From the NCBI RefSeq assembly GCF_030269485.1, contig NZ_BSTL01000001.1, positions 514,832 through 578,831 on the forward strand: 64,000 bases of DNA. Direction: 5' to 3'. This DNA comes from Actinoplanes sp. NBRC 103695. Its GTDB lineage: Bacteria > Actinomycetota > Actinomycetes > Mycobacteriales > Micromonosporaceae. The position numbers were made by a program, and so were the translations under genes. Below the pieces are notes generated by a model, which saw nothing but the letters and a program-made list of their open reading frames with translations, made no database searches and was not told the origin of the DNA. The first letter of the stretch is position 1, and each line of letters begins with the position of its first letter. Of this stretch, positions 43,184 to 51,863 are shown in pieces.

Positions 43184-44535
43184 TCACAGACGGCCCCAGA
43201 TCTGATTGGCGGTGCCGCCGCAGTCCCAGAGTTGCAGCGCGGCTCCGTTGCTGCCGTTCCAGTCTTTGATGTCCACGCAGCGCCCGGAGGAGACGTTCAC
43301 CAGCGTCCGGGCGGAGGTGAGGGTGAAGCGCTGCACCGGGTTGGTGTTGCAGTCGGCCAGCTGGATCGGCGTGCCGTTGGCCAGGGCGCCGCCGGCCGGG
43401 TCCATGCACTTGCCCATCGCGCGCAGGGTGCCGTCGGACTCGGACGACCACCTCTGCGCGTCGCTGTTGTTGCAGTCGTACATCTGCAGCAGGGCGCCGG
43501 CGTTGGGCTGGCCGCCCGGGATGTCGATGCAGCGGCCGCTGAAGTTGGACTGCAGCATCGTCGCGCCGGACGCGGGCGGCGGCTCGGTGCCCGGCGGCAC
43601 GCCCGGGTCGCAGTCGTTCGTGGTGGCGATGCTGTCGGTGTGGGTCGCACCCGAGGACCGGTAGCCGTTGATCGCCGCGGTCGCCTGCGCGGGGCTCAGC
43701 ACCTGCCGCTTGGCGTGGTAGAGATAGTCGACCGACTGGAGGTAGGTGCTGGTGCCACCGGCGTGCCCGGCCAGGTCGATGAACCACTGGTTGAAGTCGA
43801 TCGACATGTTCTGCCGGGGGTAGTACTTGCCCGAGTGGTCGCCGACCAGCGCGCCGTCGATGTAGTACTTGACGTGGCCGCCGGAGACGGTCGCCATCAC
43901 GTCGTGCCAGCCGTTGATGCTCCTCGCCTGCTGGCTGTGCTGGTTGTCGGCGTACCACGGGTCGGCGACGTAGGTGTACCAGGTGGTCTGGTAGTTGATC
44001 GGGCCCGCCTCGCCCCAGCCGCCGTTCGGCAGATACTCGGAGAAGTCCAGCTCGGAGTAGGTGGGGTCCATCGGCGCGGCCAGCGGGGAGATCGTGTAGA
44101 AGGTCTGGTTCACGTGGTCGCCGTCGGCGCCGCTCGCCGGCGCGTCGGAGAACTTGATCCGGGCCAGGTACGTTCCCTCGAAGAAGCGCCGGTTGCTCTG
44201 CGAGAACTCGGCGTGCGACGTGCCACCGGCGGTGCCGTTGGTGGCCGCCTTGAGCTGGGCGACCTTCTGCCCGTCGACGGTCGGGAACGACACGTTGTCG
44301 GCGAGCCAGCTGGCACCGGGCACGCCCGGGCCGCCGGCGTTGGCGCGGATGCGCCAGCCGCGCTGGCTCAGCGCCGCGTCGGTGCGTGACGTGTAGTTGA
44401 AGTCGTCGAACAGCACTCCGCAGCCGACCGCGGCGCTGCTGCTCGGTGCCGAGGCGATCCCGAGGCCGGTGAGGGCACGGCGGCTATGGCGAGGGTCGTA
44501 CCGATGACGATGGTGCGATGGGGCTTGTGTCCCAT
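43184..44535 (-). pseudogene. GH16-like glycosidase with ricin-type lectin domain, frameshifted in the signal peptide
   Basis: The natural start is ATG 44535: MGHKPHRTIVIGTTLAIAA, a good signal peptide start. Near 44478 the frame shifts, and the rest continues in another frame as ALTGLGIASAPSSSAAVG, then CGVLFDDFNYTSRTDAALSQ. One missing base (or two extra) explains this. The catalytic domain has the GH16 motif SELDFSEYLPN (ExDxxE intact) and a typical GWHDVMATVSGG strand. The C-terminal 130 residues are a ricin B-type trefoil (RCIDIPGGQPNAGALLQMYD, repeated QxW-like ends). Everything after the shift is intact, so a sequencing error or very recent loss is likely. Divergent from the GntR gene. 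Confidence 0.75.
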
Positions 44536-44583
44536 GGGGGGTGGGCTCCTTGCCGCGTGGGGGGATTGGCCGGTCGGGAACTG

Positions 44584-44638
44584 ACCAGTGGTACCGTCCT
44601 CCCTCGCAGTGGCCCTCGTCAATATTTACCACTGGTAA
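44584..44638. promoter_or_regulatory. Paired palindromic operators between GH16-like and GntR genes
   Basis: TTACCACTGGTAA (44626-44638) is a 13-bp palindrome around one central base, and ACCAGTGGT (44584-44592) is a 9-bp version with the same core. The ACCA-n-TGGT core fits GntR/HutC-type (DasR-like) sites. One lies close to the GntR start and one close to the GH16 start, so the regulator probably controls both genes. Confidence 0.7.
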
Positions 44639-44666
44639 TTTTTGAATGTGGCAATAGAGTGATGCA

Positions 44667-45371
44667 GTGCGACGTGCCGAGGTGCGGGACAAACTGCGGG
44701 AGCTGATCGACCTACGCGCTCCCGGCGATCCCATGCCGTCCGAGCGCTCGTTGTGCGCGCACCTCGGCGTCTCCCGGCCGACGGTCCGGGCGGCGATCGA
44801 CGACCTGGCCCGGGACGGCCTGCTCGTCCGCCAGCACGGACGAGGCACGTTCACCAGCCCGCACAAGATCTCCCAGGAGCTTCCGTCCGCGTCCGGGCAG
44901 CCCGTCCCGCCGGCCGAGGGTGACTGGACGAGCGAGGTGCTGGTCTTCCGGACCGAGCCGGCGGGGGCCCGGCTCGGCCGGCGGTTGCGGATCTCCCCGG
45001 GTGACGACCTGCTCCACGTGCTGCGCCGGCGGATCGTCGACGGCGAGCCGATGGCCCTCGAGGAGATCCGGCTGCCGGCCGCCCTGGTCCCCGGCATGTC
45101 CGCCGAGGACTTCGTCTCCGGCTCGCTCTATCGCCGGATGCGCGAACGCTACGGGGTGGACCCGACCGACGCGGTGCAAACCACCGAGCCGACGGTCACC
45201 GACGCCCGCGAGGCCCAGCTGCTCGGCGTGCCGCTCCACTCACCGGCTCTGCTGTTCGAGCGCACCACCCGCGACGGCGGCGGACGGATCATCGAGTTCA
45301 CCAGGTCGATCTACCGCGGCGACCGCTACCGGATCACCAGCCACCTGAAGCTCGGGCCGAACTCGGGCTGA
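44667..45371 (+). CDS. GntR-family (HutC/UTRA) regulator
   Basis: GTG at 44667 (MRRAEVRDKLRELIDLRAPG), 234 residues. Winged helix at residues 5-70: PMPSERSLCAHLGVSRPTVR, AAIDDLARDGLLVRQHGRGT. UTRA effector domain at 90-230: GDDLLHVLRRRIVDGEPMAL, GSLYRRMRERYGV, PALLFERTTRDGGGRIIEFT, RSIYRGDRYRI. It is probably a repressor relieved by a sugar, controlling the divergent GH16-like gene through the operators at 44584-44638. Convergent with the GNAT gene, 2 bp apart. Confidence 0.88.
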   Translation: MRRAEVRDKLRELIDLRAPGDPMPSERSLCAHLGVSRPTVRAAIDDLARDGLLVRQHGRGTFTSPHKISQELPSASGQPVPPAEGDWTSEVLVFRTEPAGARLGRRLRISPGDDLLHVLRRRIVDGEPMALEEIRLPAALVPGMSAEDFVSGSLYRRMRERYGVDPTDAVQTTEPTVTDAREAQLLGVPLHSPALLFERTTRDGGGRIIEFTRSIYRGDRYRITSHLKLGPNSG

Positions 45372-45373
45372 CG

Positions 45374-46234
45374 TCAACCGGAGGCCGGCGGAACCCGGCT
45401 GCTCCAGCCGGGCAGCGCGTAGTAGTCCTCGGTGATCACCGGCCGGAAGCCGAGCGAGGTGTAGAGGTTCAGGGCGCGGTCGTTGTCGGTGGCAACCTCG
45501 AGGTGGACGGCGGTGGCGCCGTCGGCGAGGGCCGTGCGGCACATGCGGTGCAGCACGTCCCGTCCGATGCCGCGTCCCCGGTGGTCAGGGTGGACCACGA
45601 AGCCGTAGACGCCGGCCCGGTCGCCCTCCCTGAGCAGCCGGGCGGTGCCGATCGGCCGGCCTCCTTGCTCCACCACGAGGGTGCTGGGGTCGGGTCCGGC
45701 GGATTCGGGTGGCTCCCAGCCGAATCCCAGGCGCATGAGTTCCCGTATCGCCGCCTCGTCGGCCGGGAGTGCGGTGCGCAGCGTGACGCTGGGATCGGCG
45801 GCCGCCTCGACGGGCTCGCCGAGCAACTGGAGAGCGTGCTCGGAGTGGCTGAGGCGACCGTCGCGCCGTTCGGCGAGCGACCGTCCCGCCACCGAACTCC
45901 GGGGTACGACCAGCAGGATCGAGTCGTGCTCGCGCTGCCGGCACAGGTCGAGCCCGGCGTCCAGCAGTGCGGCACCGATCCCGCGCCGCCGCGCCCCGGG
46001 ATCCACCATGCCCGCCAGCTCGATGGTGGGCGCGCCGTGGCTGTAGATGCCCAGGAAGCCGAGCAGCCGCTCGCCCTCCCACCACAGGACATCCTCGACG
46101 TCCTTACCCGAGCGGTGGCGCAACGCGTTCCACTCGAGTTTCAGCCGCCCGCCGTCGGCCGCGACCACCCGGCGCTCCAGGCTCTCGACGGCGTCGAGAG
46201 TGGACGGGGACAGCCCGGCGGAGAGGTTGATCAC
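45374..46234 (-). CDS. Tandem GNAT acetyltransferase (mycothiol-synthase-like layout)
   Basis: GTG at 46234, 286 residues. Two GNAT modules: residues 1-140 with ELAGMVDPGARRRGIGAALL and 150-286 with YGFVVHPDHRGRGIGRDVLH, followed by LEVATDNDRALNLYTSLGFR. The arrangement resembles mycothiol synthase MshD and its paralogues, but the substrate-binding half differs enough that a function in mycothiol synthesis is not claimed. Confidence 0.8.
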   Translation of the reverse strand: MINLSAGLSPSTLDAVESLERRVVAADGGRLKLEWNALRHRSGKDVEDVLWWEGERLLGFLGIYSHGAPTIELAGMVDPGARRRGIGAALLDAGLDLCRQREHDSILLVVPRSSVAGRSLAERRDGRLSHSEHALQLLGEPVEAAADPSVTLRTALPADEAAIRELMRLGFGWEPPESAGPDPSTLVVEQGGRPIGTARLLREGDRAGVYGFVVHPDHRGRGIGRDVLHRMCRTALADGATAVHLEVATDNDRALNLYTSLGFRPVITEDYYALPGWSSRVPPASG

Positions 46235-46278
46235 GCGCCCAGCCCATCACGCCGGTCAAGCGATTTTCGTGTCCGGGT

Positions 46279-47874
46279 TCAGAGGCGGAAGGTGGACACG
46301 AGCTCGCGGAGCTCGCGGGAGACGTCGGAGAGCTCGCGCGCCGCCTGCTCGGACTGGCCGACCAGGTCGCTGCTGGTACGGGCCAGCGCCGCCACGTTGC
46401 CGCTGTTGGCGGCGATCTGGCCGGCGCCGTCGGCGGCCTCGGTGACGCTGCGGTTCATCTCGTGCGTGGTGGCGGTCTGCTCCTCGACGGCCGAGGCGAT
46501 CGTGGTCTGGTAGTCGTTGATCTGGCCGATGATCCGGGAGACCTCCTGGATCGCCGCGACCGCCCCGGCCGTGTCGGCCTGGATGGCCTGCACCCGGCGG
46601 GAGATGTCCTCGGTCGCCCGGGCCGTCTCCTGGGCCAGATCCTTGACCTCGCCGGCGACCACGGCGAAGCCCTTACCGGCCTCGCCCGCCCGGGCCGACT
46701 CGATGGTGGCGTTGAGGGCCAGCAGGTTGGTCTGCTCGGCGATGCTGGTGATCACCTTGATCACGGCGCCGATCTCCTGGCTGGAGGTGCCCAGCCGGGA
46801 CATGGTCTCCGTGGTGGTGTGGGTGACGGTGACGGCCTGCCCGGCGATGGTGACGGCCTGGCCGGCGTTCTGGGCGATCTCGCGGATGGACTCGCCCATC
46901 TCCTGGGAGCCGGCCGCGACGGTCTGCACACTGCGGGACACCTCGCCGGCCCCCGCGGCGACGGCGTCGGCCTGCGTGGACGACCGCTGGGCGCCGGCCG
47001 CCAGCTCGGTGGAGAGGGTGCCGATCCGGTCGCTGGCCGCGCCGAGCGTCACGGAACCGGTCGCCAGGCGGGTGAGGACGGCGCCGACCGAGTCGAGGGC
47101 GGCGTTCATGGAGGCGCTCATCCGGCCCACCTCGTCGCTGGAGGAGACGTCGAGGCGACGGGTGAGGTCGCCGCCGGCCACGGCCGTCATCACCTCGCCC
47201 GCCTCGTCCAGCGGGCGGCTGATGCCGCGGGCGGTGCGCCAGGCCACCAGCGCGGCGATCGCGATGGCGGCGATGAGCAGGCCGGTCATCAGAGCGATGA
47301 AGGCGCCGGCCGTCTTCCGGGCCGCGGCGGTCTCCTTCTGGTTCATCGCCTCCTCGAGGTCGATGAACACGTTGATCACCCGGAGCCAGTCGACGAAGGC
47401 CGGTTTGGCCTGCTCGGTGAGAAGCTTCAGAGCCGCGTCCCGATCCCCGGCACGCTGCAGCGTGACGACCTGCTCGATGAGCGGAAGGGTCCGCTGCTGC
47501 ACCCCGTTGATGTCGGCGTAGGCGGCCTTCTCGGCGTCGCTGGTGCTGGACGGGTCGGCGAAGATCGCCTGCATCTTCTGGTCGGACGCGGAGTACTTGT
47601 CCTCGAGCACCTTGATCAGGTCGACTTCCTTGTCGACCGCGGCTGTGTCCCGGCCGGCCATCACCACGTCGCGTAGCGCGATCGCCCGGTCGTGGACACT
47701 GCCCCGGAAGTTGATCGCGAAGCGCTGCTTGACCGCGTTCTGGTCGTTGATGGTCGTCAGCCCGGTGTCGATGCTGCGCACCTGAGCGACGCCGACCACG
47801 ACGAGTGCGACCATGGTCAGCACCACGACGAGGAAGCCCGCGCCCAGACGCCGACCGATGCTCCAGTTCCGCAT
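46279..47874 (-). CDS. Methyl-accepting chemotaxis protein
   Basis: ATG at 47874, 531 residues. Membrane helix 1 at residues 10-32 ([20 protein letters not shown]), a 4-helix-bundle sensor domain at 35-190, membrane helix 2 at 193-215 ([20 protein letters not shown]), HAMP at 216-268 and the signalling coiled coil to the end. The signalling tip reads [40 protein letters not shown]. No che genes are near, so it acts with a chemotaxis cluster elsewhere, as in motile-spore actinomycetes. Confidence 0.92.
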   Translation of the reverse strand: MRNWSIGRRLGAGFLVVVLTMVALVVVGVAQVRSIDTGLTTINDQNAVKQRFAINFRGSVHDRAIALRDVVMAGRDTAAVDKEVDLIKVLEDKYSASDQKMQAIFADPSSTSDAEKAAYADINGVQQRTLPLIEQVVTLQRAGDRDAALKLLTEQAKPAFVDWLRVINVFIDLEEAMNQKETAAARKTAGAFIALMTGLLIAAIAIAALVAWRTARGISRPLDEAGEVMTAVAGGDLTRRLDVSSSDEVGRMSASMNAALDSVGAVLTRLATGSVTLGAASDRIGTLSTELAAGAQRSSTQADAVAAGAGEVSRSVQTVAAGSQEMGESIREIAQNAGQAVTIAGQAVTVTHTTTETMSRLGTSSQEIGAVIKVITSIAEQTNLLALNATIESARAGEAGKGFAVVAGEVKDLAQETARATEDISRRVQAIQADTAGAVAAIQEVSRIIGQINDYQTTIASAVEEQTATTHEMNRSVTEAADGAGQIAANSGNVAALARTSSDLVGQSEQAARELSDVSRELRELVSTFRL

Positions 47875-48018
47875 ACCTGATACCCCGATCGGAAGAAATG
47901 GCTCTTCACATCTTGGGGTGCGGGATGCCCGGGAAAACGTGAAACGCCCAGATTCGATCACCCGTTCTAGGCTCCGCGGAGCCCGGCAGGCGACCAAGCA
48001 CGGGCTCGCCGCCGGCCG

Positions 48019-49104
48019 CTACCGGCCTGGAGCGGTGACGGGCAGGGTGACCTGGACGCGCATGCCGTCGCGGCCGGTGGACGAGGCCGTGATCAGACCG
48101 TCGTGAGCCTGGGTGATGGAGCGGGCGATCGCCAGGCCGAGCCCGGCGCCGCCGCTGTGGTCGATGCGGGTGCCGGTTCTGCGGCGGAACGGCTCGAACA
48201 GCGCCGCCACCTCCTCGGGCGGCACGTCGTCGCCGGTGTTGGTGACGACCAGCGCGGGGTCGTCGCCGACCCGCACGTCGATGGTGCCGTCCGCCCGGTT
48301 GTACTTCACGGCGTTCTGGACCAGGTTGGTGACCAGCCGCTCCAGCAGGACCTGCTCGCCGAGCACCGACCGGGGCCGCAGGTCGCTGGTGATGGTCAGG
48401 CCGGCCTCGGCGGCCCGCTTGCGGTGGGCGTCGAGCACGGCCGCGGTGATCAGGTCCAGGCGCAGAGGCGTACGGGTCATCAGGCCCCGGTCGCTCTCGC
48501 TGAGGACCAGCAGCCCCTCGATGAGGCGCTCGTTGCGCTGGTTGGTGGCCAGCAACTGGCCGGCCAGCAGCTCGAGCTGCCCGGTGGTCAGCTCCCCGGC
48601 CATGCTGACCTCGATGAGGGTCCGCTGGACCGCGAGCGGGGTGCGCAACTCGTGGGACGCGTCCGCCGCGAACCGGCGCTGAGCCTCGTAGCCGGTGGCG
48701 ATCCGGTCCATCATGTCGTCGATCGTGCGGCCGAGGACGGCGAGCTCGTCGGCGCCCGGGCCGGGACGCAGCCGGTGGCCCAGGTTCTGCGGTCCGACAT
48801 CGCCGATCACCGCCGCCACGTCGCGCAGCGGGCGCAGGCACCATCGCACCGCGGGCAGGCAGGCGGCGAGCAGAGGGGCCAGCACGAGGAGAGTCAGGAG
48901 CGTGCCGGGGATGCTGGGCCGGCGGAAGAGCTGGACGCAGAGGAAACCGTCCGGCACGCGGCCCGGCGCCGGCTCGCACCAGCCGGGGCCGAACTCGCGC
49001 CACAGGGCCAGGGCCTGGTCGGCGATCGTGGGCGCGAGCTGCCCGGCGAGCAGGACGGCCAGGCAGAGCAGCAGGATCCGCCGGGCCGGTGAGCGGGCGC
49101 TCAC
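48019..49104 (-). CDS. Sensor histidine kinase
   Basis: GTG at 49104 overlapping the regulator stop (GTGA); 361 residues. Two membrane helices (residues 10-30 and 68-88) enclose a short outer loop with two Cys (GWCEPAPGRVPDGFLCVQL). HAMP at 89-140, then the phosphoacceptor H-box RRFAADASHELRTPLAVQRT, N-box LVTNLVQNAVKYN and G-box GGAGLGLAIARSI. It pairs with the response regulator upstream; the small sensor loop suggests detection of an envelope or peptide signal. Confidence 0.92.
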   Translation of the reverse strand: MSARSPARRILLLCLAVLLAGQLAPTIADQALALWREFGPGWCEPAPGRVPDGFLCVQLFRRPSIPGTLLTLLVLAPLLAACLPAVRWCLRPLRDVAAVIGDVGPQNLGHRLRPGPGADELAVLGRTIDDMMDRIATGYEAQRRFAADASHELRTPLAVQRTLIEVSMAGELTTGQLELLAGQLLATNQRNERLIEGLLVLSESDRGLMTRTPLRLDLITAAVLDAHRKRAAEAGLTITSDLRPRSVLGEQVLLERLVTNLVQNAVKYNRADGTIDVRVGDDPALVVTNTGDDVPPEEVAALFEPFRRRTGTRIDHSGGAGLGLAIARSITQAHDGLITASSTGRDGMRVQVTLPVTAPGR

Positions 49105-49760
49105 GAGCCGATCCGGTAGCCGGCCCGGCGAACGGTCTGGATCACCGGCGGGTCGCCGAGCCGGCGGCGCAACGTCATGACGGTCATCCGGACCGCGTTC
49201 GTGAACGGGTCGGCGTGCTCGTCCCAGGCGTGTTCCAGCAGTTCCTCGGCGCTGACCACGCGGCCGCCGGCGCGCATCAGCACATGCAGGACGGCGAACT
49301 CCTTCGACGACAGGGTCAGCATCCGCCCGTCCCGGGTCGCGGTGTGCCGGGTGCTGTCCAGAACGATCCCGTCCTGCTCCAGCACCGGCGGCAGCGCGGG
49401 ACCGGAGCGCCGGGACAGCGCCTGCACCCGGGCGACCAGCTCGGCGAAGGCGAACGGCTTGGTCAGGTAGTCGTCGGCGCCCAGCCCGAGCCCCTCGACC
49501 CGGTCCCGGATGCCGGCCGCGGCGGTCAGCATCAGCACCTTGGTGCCGTCCCCGGAACCGACCATCTGCCGGCACACCTCGTCGCCGGTCCGGCCCGGCA
49601 TGTCCCGGTCGAGGACGGCGACGTCGTAGCTGTTGACCGTCAGACGTTCCAGGGCGCTGTCCCCGTCGTAGACCACGTCGACCGCCATCGAGAGCCGGCG
49701 CAGCCCGTCCGCCACCGTGTCGGCCAGCAGCCGCTCGTCGTCCGCCACCAGTACCCGCAT
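49101..49760 (-). CDS. OmpR-family response regulator
   Basis: ATG at 49760 (MRVLVADDERLLADTVADGL), 219 residues. Receiver domain with the acidic pair ADDE, phospho-Asp in VAVLDRDMPGRTGDEV and Lys in LTKPFAFAEL; winged helix at 125-219 (LTLSSKEFAVLHVLMRAGGR, TVMTLRRRLGDPPVIQTVRR, AGYRIGS). Operon with the kinase. The secreted protease gene lies divergently, 116 bp away, and is the obvious candidate target. Confidence 0.93.
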   Translation of the reverse strand: MRVLVADDERLLADTVADGLRRLSMAVDVVYDGDSALERLTVNSYDVAVLDRDMPGRTGDEVCRQMVGSGDGTKVLMLTAAAGIRDRVEGLGLGADDYLTKPFAFAELVARVQALSRRSGPALPPVLEQDGIVLDSTRHTATRDGRMLTLSSKEFAVLHVLMRAGGRVVSAEELLEHAWDEHADPFTNAVRMTVMTLRRRLGDPPVIQTVRRAGYRIGS

Positions 49761-49876
49761 CCCGTGGTCTCCCGTTGTTGGCATCGCCGCCCGACAGACT
49801 GGCACATCGAACGTAAGCGGCCGATAAGGACGCCGCTGACGCTTCCCGGACGGTCCGGCCGGAAACATCGTCGGCC

Positions 49877-50728
49877 ATGACCAGGACTATCAGAGCGGCC
49901 CTCACCACTCTCGTGGTTTGCGTCGTCGCCGTGCCGTGGTCGGCGCGACCGGCCGCCGCGATCGCGAACGGCGAGAACGCCAGGGAGGGGAGCTACCGGT
50001 TCTCGGTCCTGCTCACGGTGACCGGGCTGCCCGCCGAGGGCGGCGGCACCCGGGACAGCTCCTGCTCCGGTGCCCTGATCGCGCCGCGCTGGGTGGTCAC
50101 CGCCGGGCACTGCTTCCGGGACGCCGGGGGCCGGCGGGTCAGCCGTACCGTCGGCGAGCGGACCGTCGCCGTCGTCGGCCGCACCGACCTGCGCGGCACG
50201 AAGGGCCACGAGGTGGAGGTCGTCGACGTCGAGCAGGCGGAGGGCGCCGACGTGGCCCTGGCCGAACTCGGCGAGGCGGTCACCGACATCACGCCGATCC
50301 GGGTCGCCACCGAGCCCCCGAGGGCGGGCGAGGTGCTGCGGCTGACCGGCTTCGGTCTGTCCACCGCCGGCGGCGCGCCCGTGACCCGGCTGCAGACCGG
50401 GCAGTTCACGGTCGACGCGTACGGCGGCGCGCTGGTCGAGGTGTCCGGCCGCGCGCCGCGTACGGACACCAGCCCGTGCCCGCACGACTCCGGCGGCCCG
50501 TACTTCCGCGAGCGGCCGCTCTCCCTGGCCGCGGTCGTCAGCTCCGGTCCCCGCTGCCCCCACTCCGGCCCGGACCTCGCCGCCCGCACCGACAACCTCA
50601 GCGGCTGGATCACCACTACCACGGCACCGAAGAGGCCCGCCGTGTGGATCGCGGGAGCGGCCGTGGCGTCGGCCCTGACCTTGACCCTCTCGGTGGCGCT
50701 GCTGCGGCGTCGGATCTTGGACCGATGA
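49877..50728 (+). CDS. Secreted trypsin-like serine protease with C-terminal membrane anchor
   Basis: ATG at 49877, 283 residues. Signal peptide MTRTIRAALTTLVVCVVAVP...AAA, then IANGENAREGSYRFSVLL as the mature trypsin N-terminus. Catalytic triad: His in VVTAGHCF, Asp in GADVALAELG, Ser in SPCPHDSGGPYF. A C-terminal membrane helix (AVWIAGAAVASALTLTLSVA) plus RRR tail anchors it outside. Divergent from the two-component genes, which probably control it. It may process the secreted proteins encoded nearby (inference). Confidence 0.88.
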   Translation: MTRTIRAALTTLVVCVVAVPWSARPAAAIANGENAREGSYRFSVLLTVTGLPAEGGGTRDSSCSGALIAPRWVVTAGHCFRDAGGRRVSRTVGERTVAVVGRTDLRGTKGHEVEVVDVEQAEGADVALAELGEAVTDITPIRVATEPPRAGEVLRLTGFGLSTAGGAPVTRLQTGQFTVDAYGGALVEVSGRAPRTDTSPCPHDSGGPYFRERPLSLAAVVSSGPRCPHSGPDLAARTDNLSGWITTTTAPKRPAVWIAGAAVASALTLTLSVALLRRRILDR

Positions 50729-50767
50729 GTCGGATCCGGGCCCTGTGGCGCCTACTCTTCACGCCTG

Positions 50768-51862
50768 ATGGCACCGACACTGCGCGGCCGGTCGGCCCGG
50801 CCCCCGGACGAGGACAAGGCGGCGGCCGTACGCGGAACCGTCGTGCCCCGCCTCCTTCAGCTGCAGGCGACGGCGGGGAACGACGCTGTCACGCGCCTCC
50901 TGGTGCAGCGGGCGCCCCTGGCGACGTCCCTCGGCGCGCAGGTCACGATCGCCGCCGACAAGGGCGCGGTGGCCGTCTTCGACCGACCGGTCACGCCGGA
51001 GGAGGCGGCCGTCCATCTCTGGAGCGGCCCGGTGTCCGATCCCTCGGTGCTCGTGGCCGACCCACCCGCCAGCACCCGGGACGGCCGCCACCTGCGGTTC
51101 CGGCTCCGGCTCGGCGGAAACCCGGACCTGGTCGAGAAGCTGCCGGCCGCACTCAAGCTGTCGTACCTGGCGGCGGAGAGGGCCCACGCCGCGACGCTCA
51201 AGCGGGCCGGGGAGCAGCGAGCACCGGTCGGCGGCCTGCTCGCCCGGTTGGACGCGGTCGGCAAGGCGGCCTCGGCCGAGACCGACGGCGCGACCTTCCA
51301 GGCGGCGGTGCACGACTTCCGGACCGAGCTCGACAAGCGGGTCAAGGCGGCGCCGGCCGACGCGCTGCTGCCGCCGGACGTCGCCATCGTCATGCAGGCG
51401 CTGATCCTGTGGAGCAAGGACAGCGGCGACCAGTGGGGCGAGGGGAGCTGGGACTCCAAGGACCTGGTCATGAGCGCCGCCGACTACGCGGTCGTCCCCG
51501 CCAGCCAGTACAAGTGCAACGCCTACGTCGCCGAGGTGCTGTTCGGCTCACTCGGCCTCGTCCACAAGGCCATCGCCTCGGCCGAACAGCCCGGCAAGTT
51601 CTTCCCCTACCAGGCCAGGCAGTGGGGCAACGCCGGCCAGCTGATCCCGAACTTCCCGGTCGTCACCGCCCCGCAGCTCGGCGACATCTGGTCGAACGGC
51701 TCGCACACCGGCATCTTCCTGGGCGCCTACCAGGGGAAGAACCTCTACATCAGCGCCCGCGACGACGGGAGCGGGGTGTTCGCGCTCGACCAGGGCCAGC
51801 ATGCCCACGGCATCCAGATCAAATACATGACCGGGGGTACGTTCCGCCGCTACACGCCCTGA
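50768..51862 (+). CDS. AGN-tagged protein with NlpC/papain-like hydrolase domain (putative effector)
   Basis: ATG at 50768, 364 residues, no signal peptide. Residues 28-45 carry LLQLQATAGNDAVTRLLVQR, the same tag as the gene at 7201. The middle is helical. The C-terminal part (about 235-364) has a Cys-His hydrolase pattern: SQYKCNAYVAEVLFGSLG (Cys), then QLGDIWSNGSHTGIFLGAYQ (His), then LYISARDDGSGV. This resembles NlpC/P60 or CHAP-type cell-wall amidases. Tag plus wall hydrolase suggests a cargo of a contractile injection or other specialised secretion system (inference). Its stop lies 1 bp from that of the convergent toxin gene. Confidence 0.62.
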   Translation: MAPTLRGRSARPPDEDKAAAVRGTVVPRLLQLQATAGNDAVTRLLVQRAPLATSLGAQVTIAADKGAVAVFDRPVTPEEAAVHLWSGPVSDPSVLVADPPASTRDGRHLRFRLRLGGNPDLVEKLPAALKLSYLAAERAHAATLKRAGEQRAPVGGLLARLDAVGKAASAETDGATFQAAVHDFRTELDKRVKAAPADALLPPDVAIVMQALILWSKDSGDQWGEGSWDSKDLVMSAADYAVVPASQYKCNAYVAEVLFGSLGLVHKAIASAEQPGKFFPYQARQWGNAGQLIPNFPVVTAPQLGDIWSNGSHTGIFLGAYQGKNLYISARDDGSGVFALDQGQHAHGIQIKYMTGGTFRRYTP

Positions 51863-51863
51863 G

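Noticed and set aside
45374..46234. Mycothiol synthase MshD assignment
   Set aside because: The tandem GNAT layout is shared, but paralogues are common and no distinctive substrate-site motif was recognised.
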